Position numbers and translations under genes: made by a program
Shown: one piece after another, positions 1 through 5,106 of the stretch
How positions within the stretch are numbered: position 1 is the first letter of the stretch
How the letters are laid out: each line of letters starts with the position of its first letter
Notes under the pieces: model-generated
Told to the model about the DNA's origin: nothing
Databases searched by the model: none
Seen by the model: only the letters and a program-made list of their open reading frames with translations
Assembly (NCBI GenBank): GCA_020025375.1
Contig: JAHHSF010000089.1
Span: 1-5,106 of the forward strand
Origin: Oscillospiraceae bacterium
Lineage (GTDB): Bacteria; Bacillota; Clostridia; Oscillospirales; Oscillospiraceae
DNA: 5,106 nucleotides
Reading direction: 5' to 3'

Positions 1-1001
<1,001 letters not shown>

Positions 1002-1012
1002 ATTCTAATCGT

Positions 1013-1018
1013 CCTCCC
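1013..1018 (-). promoter_or_regulatory. Shine-Dalgarno of rpoC
   Basis: On the minus strand GGGAGG precedes the rpoC ATG by 11 bases, inside the 21-base rpoB-rpoC gap. It supports ATG 999-1001 as the rpoC start. The gap is too short to hold a separate promoter or terminator that I can see. Confidence 0.85.
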
Positions 1019-1022
1019 TTCC

Positions 1023-1223
1023 TTATTCCATGTCCTCGTCGCCCAGGTCGTCGTAGGAGTCTTCCTCTACGGCGGTGCCCTCGGCCACCAGGTCGTCGTC
1101 GTCGCTCTCAGCCTTCAGGGTGAAGCCGGCTGCGGCAAACTCACTCTCTCCTCCGGCGTTGAAGCCGTAAAAGTCGTCGTCGTCCCGGAAGCGGCCGGGC
1201 TGATAGGTGTCCTCTTCCTCGTC
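1023..1223 (-). other. rpoB: Acidic C-terminal tail of RpoB (residues 1166-1231)
   Basis: After the conserved core ends near IQVLDSNGDIIELK, the last 66 residues hold 26 Asp or Glu and only 3 Lys or Arg. They include runs of four aspartates at 1179-1182 and 1206-1209. The tail looks disordered and low in complexity. Bacillus subtilis RpoB also ends in an acidic extension, so the presence of a tail is expected. The aromatic and glycine-rich island FYGFNAGG in its middle is a detail I cannot assign. A role is not shown by the sequence. Confidence 0.75.
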
Positions 1224-4200
1224 CTTGAGCTCGATGATGTCGCCGTTGCTGTCCAGGACCTGGATATCCAGGCAGAGGGCCTGGAGCTCCTTGACCAGGA
1301 CCTTGAAGGATTCAGGCACGCCGGGCTTGGGCACGTTGTGGCCCTTTACGATGGCCTCGTAGGTCTTCACACGGCCGGTCACGTCGTCGGACTTAACGGT
1401 GAGGATTTCCTGGAGGGTGTAGGCGGCGCCGTAGGCCTCCAGAGCCCAGACCTCCATCTCGCCGAAGCGCTGACCGCCGAACTGGGCCTTGCCACCCAAA
1501 GGCTGTTGGGTAACCAGGGAGTAGGGGCCGGTGGAACGGGCGTGGATCTTATCATCCACCAGGTGGTGGAGCTTGAGGAAGTAAACGTAACCCACAGTGA
1601 CGGGGTTATCAAACATTTCGCCGGTGCGTCCGTCGTAGAGGATGCTCTTTCCGTCCTCCCGCAGGCCGGCCATCTTCAGGGTCTCGGCGATGTTCTTCTC
1701 ATCGGCGCCATTGAAGACGGGGGTTGCCACCTTCCAGCCAAGGGCCTTGGCGGCGTAGCCCAGATGGACCTCCAGCACCTGGCCGATGTTCATACGGGAA
1801 GGCACGCCAAGGGGGTTCAGGACGATGTCCAGCGGGGTGCCGTCGGGCAGGAAGGGCATATCCTCCTGGGGCAGGATGCGGGAGACAACGCCCTTGTTAC
1901 CGTGACGGCCGGCCATCTTATCGCCCACGGAGATTTTCCGCTTCTGGGCGATATAGATACGGACCACCATGTTCACGCCGGGGTTCAGCTCATCGCCGGC
2001 CTCCCGGGTAAAGACCTTCACGTCCACGATGGTGCCGCTCTCGCCGTGGGGTGCCTTCAGAGAGGTGTCGCGGACCTCGCGGGCCTTCTCACCAAAGATG
2101 GCCCGGAGCAGACGCTCCTCGGCGGTAAGGTCGGTCTCACCCTTGGGGGTGACCTTGCCCACCAGAATATCGCCGGCACGGACCTCTGCGCCCACGCGGA
2201 TGATGCCCCGCTCGTCCAAGTCCTTCAGGGCTTCCTCGCCCACGTTGGGGATGTCGCGGGTAATCTCCTCGGGACCCAGCTTGGTGTCCCGGGCCTCGGC
2301 CTCATATTCCTCGATGTGGATGGAGGTGAACACATCCTCCTTCACCATGCGCTCGTTGAGGAGGATGGCGTCCTCGTAGTTGTAGCCTTCCCAGGTGACG
2401 AAGCCCATGAGGATGTTCTTGCCCAAGGCGATCTCGCCCTCGCTGGTGGCAGGGCCGTCGGCCAGGGTATCGCCCTTCTCCACATGGTCGCCGGCCACCA
2501 CGATGGGCCGCTGGTTGATACAGGTGGAGTGGTTGGAACGCATAAACTTGGTCAGCTTATAATCCACCACCTCGCCGCTGTCGTAGCGAACGGTGATATA
2601 GTCGGCGGAAGAGCGGGTAACTGTGCCGGACCCCTCGGCCAGGATGGTGACCTCGGAGTCGGTGCAGTTCTTGTACTCCTGGCCGGTGGCCACGATGGGA
2701 GCTTCGGTCCGGAGCAGGGGCACGGCCTGCCGCTGCATGTTGGCACCCATCAGGGCGCGGTTGGCGTCGTCGTTCTCCAGGAAGGGAATCATGGCGGTAG
2801 CGATGGAGAACATCATCTGGGGGGACACGTCGATATAATCCACCTGGTTGCGGTCCACAGCGATGATCTCGTTGCGGTGGCGACAGGTGATACGGTCGTT
2901 GATAAGGTAGTTGTTCTCGTCCAAAGGCTCGGTGGCCTGGGCAACGATGAACTCATCCTCCACATCGGCAGTCATATACTCCACGATGTCGGTGAGGCGG
3001 CCGGTCTCCTTGTCCACCTTGCGGTAGGGGGCCTCAATGAAGCCAAAACGGTTGATGCGGGCGTAGGAGGCCAAGTAGGAGATCAGGCCAATGTTGGGAC
3101 CTTCGGGGGTCTCAATGGGGCACAGGCGGCCGTAATGGCTGTAATGAACGTCTCGCACATCAAAGGAGGCGCGGTCACGGGACAGACCGCCGGGGCCCAG
3201 GGCGGACATACGGCGCTTATGGGTCAGCTCGGCCAGAGGGTTGGTCTGATCCATAAACTGAGACAGGGGGGAAGAGCCGAAGAACTCCTTGATGGCGGCG
3301 GTGACGGGCCGGATGTTGATGAGGGACTGGGGGGTGACGATATCCAGGTCCTGGATGGTCATACGCTCCCGGATGACCCGCTCCATACGGCTGAAGCCAA
3401 TGCGGAACTGGTTCTGGAGCAACTCGCCCACGCAACGCAGGCGGCGGTTACCCAGGTGGTCAATGTCGTCGGCCACGCCGATGTCATCGGCCAGGCAGTT
3501 AAGGTAGTTAATGGTGGCCATCATGTCGTCCACGATGATGTGCTTGGGAATCAGATCGTCGATGCGGTCGCAGACAGCCTCCTTCAGCTCCTCGCCGGTA
3601 AACTGGCCCAGCAGTTCCTGAAGCACGGTGAAGCGGACCTTTTCGGTGACGCCGCACTCAGCGGGGTCAAAGTCCACGAAGTTCTTCATGTCCACCATGT
3701 GGTTGGAGAAAACCTTCACCACCCGGTCATTGACCTTGACGAAGACCTCGCCCACACCCTTGTCCTCCAGCTGGCGGGCCCGCTCCCGGGTAAGGACCTC
3801 GCCGGCCTCCGCGATGATCTCGCCTGTGATGGGGTCGGCCACGGGGTAGGCCAGCTCCTTGTTGGTCAGGCGGGGGGCCAGAGCCAGCTTCTTGTTGAAC
3901 TTATAGCGGCCCACGGCGGACATGTCGTACCGCCGGGGGTCGAAGAAGAGGGAGTGGATGAGGCTCTCGGCGGAATCAACCGTGGGGGGCTCACCGGGAC
4001 GGAGCTTCCGGTAAACCTCCAGCATGGCCTCCTCGTAGGACTTGCAGGTGTCCTTCTCCAGGGTGGCCACGATACGGGGGTCCTCTCCGAACAGCTCCAG
4101 GATCTCTGCGTCGGTCCGGGGGCCTACGGCGCGGATGAAGCTGGTGATGGGGAGCTTGCGGTTCTTGTCGATGCGGACATAGAAGATATCGGACAGGTCG

Positions 4201-4718
4201 GTCTCATACTCCAGCCAGGCACCCCGGTAGGGGATGACAGTGGTGGCGTAGGTCACACCGCCGGCCTTGTCCTCATTCCTGGCGTAGTATACGCCGGGGG
4301 AACGGACGATCTGGGAGACAATGACACGCTCGGCGCCATTGATGACAAAGGTACCGGATTTGGTCATCAGGGGGAAATCTCCCATGAAGATTTCCTGCTC
4401 CTTGATCTCCTCGGTTTCCTTGTTGCGCAGACGCACCCGCACCTTGATGGGGGCGGCATAGGTGCAGTCCCGGGCCTTGCACTCTTCCACGTTGTACTTG
4501 GGAGCTTCGTCCATCGTGTAATCGATGAAGGAGAGCTCCAGATTCCCGGCGTAGTCGGTGATGGCGGCTACGTCCTTGAACACTTCCCGCAGGCCGGTGT
4601 CCAGGAACCACTTGTAGGAGTTCTTCTGGATCTCCAACAGGTTGGGCATATCCAGGATCTCCTCATGGCGAGCAAAGCTCTTTCGCAGGGTCTTGCCATA
4701 ATAGACGTCCTTGACCAT
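1023..4718 (-). CDS. rpoB: DNA-directed RNA polymerase subunit beta, complete
   Basis: This is the beta subunit of RNA polymerase, which carries the rifampicin pocket and half of the active-site cleft. It is 1231 residues, slightly longer than Bacillus subtilis RpoB (about 1190). The start MVKDVYYGKTLRKSFAR fits the family, and an in-frame TAA lies just upstream. The protrusion and lobe occupy roughly 24-465, with RSPGVYY at 139-145. The rifampicin region is GSSPLSQFMDQTNPL onward (481-507), followed by CPIETPEGPNIGLI at 533-546. Acidic residues E782 and D783 sit in GYNYEDAIL. The catalytic-cleft lysines K934 and K942 sit in GDKMAGRHGNKG, and H1059 in VDDKIHARSTG. The C-terminal block QPLGGKAQFGGQRFGEMEVW is at 1072-1091. 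The large insertion E. coli has before the GDKMAG motif is absent. The last 66 residues form an acidic tail. The gene has its own upstream promoter and is followed by rpoC. No disruption is seen. Confidence 0.99.
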   Translation of the reverse strand: MVKDVYYGKTLRKSFARHEEILDMPNLLEIQKNSYKWFLDTGLREVFKDVAAITDYAGNLELSFIDYTMDEAPKYNVEECKARDCTYAAPIKVRVRLRNKETEEIKEQEIFMGDFPLMTKSGTFVINGAERVIVSQIVRSPGVYYARNEDKAGGVTYATTVIPYRGAWLEYETDLSDIFYVRIDKNRKLPITSFIRAVGPRTDAEILELFGEDPRIVATLEKDTCKSYEEAMLEVYRKLRPGEPPTVDSAESLIHSLFFDPRRYDMSAVGRYKFNKKLALAPRLTNKELAYPVADPITGEIIAEAGEVLTRERARQLEDKGVGEVFVKVNDRVVKVFSNHMVDMKNFVDFDPAECGVTEKVRFTVLQELLGQFTGEELKEAVCDRIDDLIPKHIIVDDMMATINYLNCLADDIGVADDIDHLGNRRLRCVGELLQNQFRIGFSRMERVIRERMTIQDLDIVTPQSLINIRPVTAAIKEFFGSSPLSQFMDQTNPLAELTHKRRMSALGPGGLSRDRASFDVRDVHYSHYGRLCPIETPEGPNIGLISYLASYARINRFGFIEAPYRKVDKETGRLTDIVEYMTADVEDEFIVAQATEPLDENNYLINDRITCRHRNEIIAVDRNQVDYIDVSPQMMFSIATAMIPFLENDDANRALMGANMQRQAVPLLRTEAPIVATGQEYKNCTDSEVTILAEGSGTVTRSSADYITVRYDSGEVVDYKLTKFMRSNHSTCINQRPIVVAGDHVEKGDTLADGPATSEGEIALGKNILMGFVTWEGYNYEDAILLNERMVKEDVFTSIHIEEYEAEARDTKLGPEEITRDIPNVGEEALKDLDERGIIRVGAEVRAGDILVGKVTPKGETDLTAEERLLRAIFGEKAREVRDTSLKAPHGESGTIVDVKVFTREAGDELNPGVNMVVRIYIAQKRKISVGDKMAGRHGNKGVVSRILPQEDMPFLPDGTPLDIVLNPLGVPSRMNIGQVLEVHLGYAAKALGWKVATPVFNGADEKNIAETLKMAGLREDGKSILYDGRTGEMFDNPVTVGYVYFLKLHHLVDDKIHARSTGPYSLVTQQPLGGKAQFGGQRFGEMEVWALEAYGAAYTLQEILTVKSDDVTGRVKTYEAIVKGHNVPKPGVPESFKVLVKELQALCLDIQVLDSNGDIIELKDEEEDTYQPGRFRDDDDFYGFNAGGESEFAAAGFTLKAESDDDDLVAEGTAVEEDSYDDLGDEDME
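3198..3278 (-). other. rpoB: Rifampicin-resistance determining region of rpoB (residues 481-507)
   Basis: These codons match E. coli beta 507-533, with an offset of 26. The positions where substitutions usually confer rifampicin resistance carry the susceptible residue: L485, S486, Q487, D490, H500, R503, S505 and L507 (E. coli 511, 512, 513, 516, 526, 529, 531 and 533). V143 matches the N-terminal resistance position V146. Position 484 is proline (codon CCC), where E. coli and Bacillus subtilis have glutamine (E. coli 510). A rifampicin-sensitive polymerase is predicted, but residue 484 makes this less certain. Confidence 0.85.
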
Positions 4719-4727
4719 TGTCTCACA

Positions 4728-4731
4728 CTCC
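4728..4731 (-). promoter_or_regulatory. Shine-Dalgarno of rpoB
   Basis: GGAG on the minus strand ends nine bases before ATG 4716-4718. The match to the anti-Shine-Dalgarno is only four bases, weaker than the GGGAGG of rpoC. It still agrees with the family start MVKD and with the in-frame stop just upstream. Confidence 0.65.
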
Positions 4732-4806
4732 GTTACTTAGATTCGTCGTTTCCCCTGATCCTTCCGGCTGTCCCGACTTTGAACACCCGGTAGCGTTGTT
4801 ATTTTA

Positions 4807-4839
4807 GGCTCCATCCCCTCTTGCCAAGGGGGCGGGGCC
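4807..4839 (-). repeat. GC-rich hairpin in the rpoB leader
   Basis: On the minus strand CCCCTT (4831-4826) pairs with GAGGGG (4820-4815) around the loop GGCAA, with one G-U pair. GGC (4839-4837) can pair with GCC (4809-4807) outside it. The following bases are TAAAATAA, not a U-tract, so it is not a terminator. In DNA form the same inverted repeat (CCCCT, 7 bases, AGGGG on the plus strand) is centred on the -35 box of the rightward promoter, so it might instead be an operator. Confidence 0.45.
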
Positions 4840-4849
4840 GTGTTATACT
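4821..4849 (+). promoter_or_regulatory. Predicted rightward sigma-A promoter facing rpoB
   Basis: TTGCCA (4821-4826) and TATACT (4844-4849) are separated by exactly 17 bases. TGT before the -10 box gives an extended -10. Each hexamer differs from consensus at one position. Transcription would start near 4856. The transcript would run over the rpoB start site and promoter, through the terminator at 4953-4977, and into the gene at 4999 if not stopped. It is the best rightward promoter in the intergenic region. Confidence 0.6.
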
Positions 4850-4889
4850 GCATTCACGATGGGGGAATATCCACCGGAAGCACCGTTTA

Positions 4890-4913
4890 GGTATAGAAGC
4901 GATTTAGTATACC
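4890..4913. repeat. Inverted repeat spanning the rpoB -10 box and start site
   Basis: GGTATA (4890-4895) and TATACC (4908-4913) form perfect 6-base arms with a 12-base gap. One arm overlaps the rpoB -10 box and the other lies just after the predicted start site. It could be an operator, a hairpin in the rightward RNA, or chance, since -10 boxes are TA-rich. Confidence 0.35.
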
Positions 4914-4934
4914 ATGTTCCCCCTGTTTTGTCAA
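4906..4934 (-). promoter_or_regulatory. Predicted sigma-A promoter of rpoB
   Basis: On the minus strand a perfect TTGACA (-35, 4934-4929) is followed after exactly 17 bases by TATACT (-10, 4911-4906). TGG before the -10 box supplies an extended -10. Transcription should start near 4898-4900. Such a near-consensus site suits a highly expressed operon and explains how rpoB is transcribed without an upstream rplJL. Its spacer holds a G5 run. Confidence 0.85.
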
Positions 4935-4952
4935 TGTCATAATGCCTGATTC

Positions 4953-4977
4953 GCCCGGTCTTATCCGGGCTTTTTTT
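4953..4977 (+). terminator. Intrinsic terminator on the plus strand
   Basis: GCCCGG (4953-4958) and CCGGGC (4965-4970) form a six-pair all-GC stem with loop TCTTAT. Seven T residues (4971-4977) follow at once. On the minus strand no U-tract follows the stem, so it acts rightward only. No complete plus-strand gene precedes it. It sits in the leader of the gene starting at 4999, nine bases before that gene's Shine-Dalgarno, which is the usual place for an attenuator. Confidence 0.8.
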
Positions 4978-4985
4978 GTTGTTTT

Positions 4986-4992
4986 GGAGGAG
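4986..4992 (+). promoter_or_regulatory. Shine-Dalgarno of the plus-strand gene
   Basis: GGAGGAG contains a full GGAGG (4986-4990) eight bases before GTG 4999-5001. The strong match and good spacing decide the GTG start. No ATG in this frame competes nearby. Confidence 0.8.
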
Positions 4993-4998
4993 ATCGCC

Positions 4999-5106
4999 GT
5001 GAACAGACCGTCTTATTCCGAATATGTCTGGGCTGCCGGAGGCCTGTTCCTCCTGGTCCTGCTCTTCCTCCCTGCGGCCTCCCTCTCCCTGGGGGCGGAG
5101 TTGCTG
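4999..5106 (+). CDS. Unknown membrane-anchored protein (first 36 codons, cut by window edge)
   Basis: The frame opens at GTG 4999-5001 behind a strong Shine-Dalgarno and stays open for 36 codons to the window edge. The protein begins MNRPSYSEYVW and then has a hydrophobic stretch at about residues 12-32, rich in Leu, Ala, Gly and Phe. This fits a first transmembrane helix or an uncleaved signal anchor. No cysteine for a lipobox is visible. I do not recognise the family, and the visible part is too short to assign a function. The gene is divergent from rpoB with 280 bases between the two start codons, and an intrinsic terminator lies just upstream of it. This suggests its expression depends on read-through or attenuation, or on a promoter I have not identified. 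Confidence 0.7.
   Translation, partial: MNRPSYSEYVWAAGGLFLLVLLFLPAASLSLGAELL

Larger units (their letters stand above)
4719..4900 (-). promoter_or_regulatory. Predicted long 5' leader of rpoB
   Basis: If transcription starts about seven bases after the -10 box at 4906-4911, the rpoB mRNA begins near 4898-4900 and carries a leader of about 180 bases. No convincing gene is seen in it on either strand. It can form a GC-rich hairpin at 4807-4839. A longer-range helix is also possible: CTTCCGG at 4874-4880 is perfectly complementary to CCGGAAG at 4761-4767. No U-tract follows any hairpin on this strand, so this is not an intrinsic terminator. The length and structure could allow leader-based control, but this is inference. 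Confidence 0.5.
4856..4977 (+). promoter_or_regulatory. Predicted leader or short terminated RNA upstream of the membrane-protein gene
   Basis: Between the rightward promoter and the intrinsic terminator lies about 120 bases that would be transcribed on the plus strand. It can fold: GGGGGAA (4861-4867) pairs perfectly with TTCCCCC (4917-4923), enclosing a second helix of GGTATA (4890-4895) with TATACC (4908-4913). The terminator hairpin follows. ACCGG (4873-4877) is complementary to CCGGT (4955-4959) in the terminator, a possible but short competing pairing. I recognise no known riboswitch, T-box or small RNA. It may be an attenuated mRNA leader or a free RNA antisense to the rpoB promoter region. 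Confidence 0.35.

Noticed and set aside
1002..1022. A possible promoter or terminator between rpoB and rpoC.
   Set aside because: The gap is 21 bases and is filled by the rpoC Shine-Dalgarno; no hairpin or promoter boxes are present.
4859..4942. A 27-codon plus-strand frame (MGEYPPEAPFRYRSD...) starting about 3 bases after the predicted rightward start and ending before the terminator, as a possible leader peptide.
   Set aside because: It has no Shine-Dalgarno and no run of a single regulatory amino acid. It overlaps the rpoB promoter on the other strand, which explains its sequence. It would become interesting only if conserved in relatives.
4935..4943. TGTCATAAT as an extended -10 for a rightward promoter nearer the gene at 4999.
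   Set aside because: There is no -35 match at 17 bases upstream. The start would fall near 4950, immediately before the terminator hairpin. The 4821-4849 promoter is better, but this site remains a weak alternative.
4953..4977. Reading the 4953-4977 hairpin as a bidirectional terminator.
   Set aside because: On the minus strand the bases after the stem are GAATCAGGC, not a U-tract. It lies upstream of the rpoB promoter, so it would not affect rpoB.

Overview
The window is dominated by the RNA polymerase operon rpoB-rpoC, read on the minus strand. The full rpoB gene (1231 codons) occupies 1023-4718. The first 333 codons of rpoC follow 21 bases downstream and run off the left edge. Both proteins resemble Firmicutes (Clostridia) homologues: RpoC carries the ECHC...CDRC zinc site seen in Bacillus subtilis, and RpoB lacks the large E. 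coli insertion before its GDKMAGRHGNKG motif. The DNA is visibly GC-rich, and rpoB uses no TTA, CTA or TCA codon. With details of the RpoB sequence, this suggests a GC-rich gut clostridium, perhaps of the Oscillospiraceae (Flavonifractor-like). That placement is inference from memory, not a search result.

The right end (4719-5106) departs from the usual gene order. In most bacteria rpoB follows rplJ-rplL. Here it is head-to-head with a plus-strand gene that starts at GTG 4999, and only the first 36 codons of that gene are visible. They look like the start of a membrane-anchored protein that I do not recognise. rpoB therefore seems to have its own promoter: a near-consensus sigma-A site (TTGACA, 17 bases, TATACT, with an extended -10) at 4906-4934, giving a leader of about 180 bases.

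The intergenic region is dense with signals. A second good sigma-A-type promoter (TTGCCA, 17 bases, TATACT, extended -10) at 4821-4849 points right. It faces the rpoB promoter, so the two transcripts would overlap at their 5' ends by roughly 45 bases. The rightward transcript would cross the whole rpoB promoter and meet an intrinsic terminator at 4953-4977, just before the Shine-Dalgarno of the membrane-protein gene. This could be an attenuated leader or a short RNA of about 120 bases antisense to the rpoB promoter and leader start. This arrangement is the most interesting part of the window. Nothing else here suggests a mobile element, CRISPR array or stable RNA gene.
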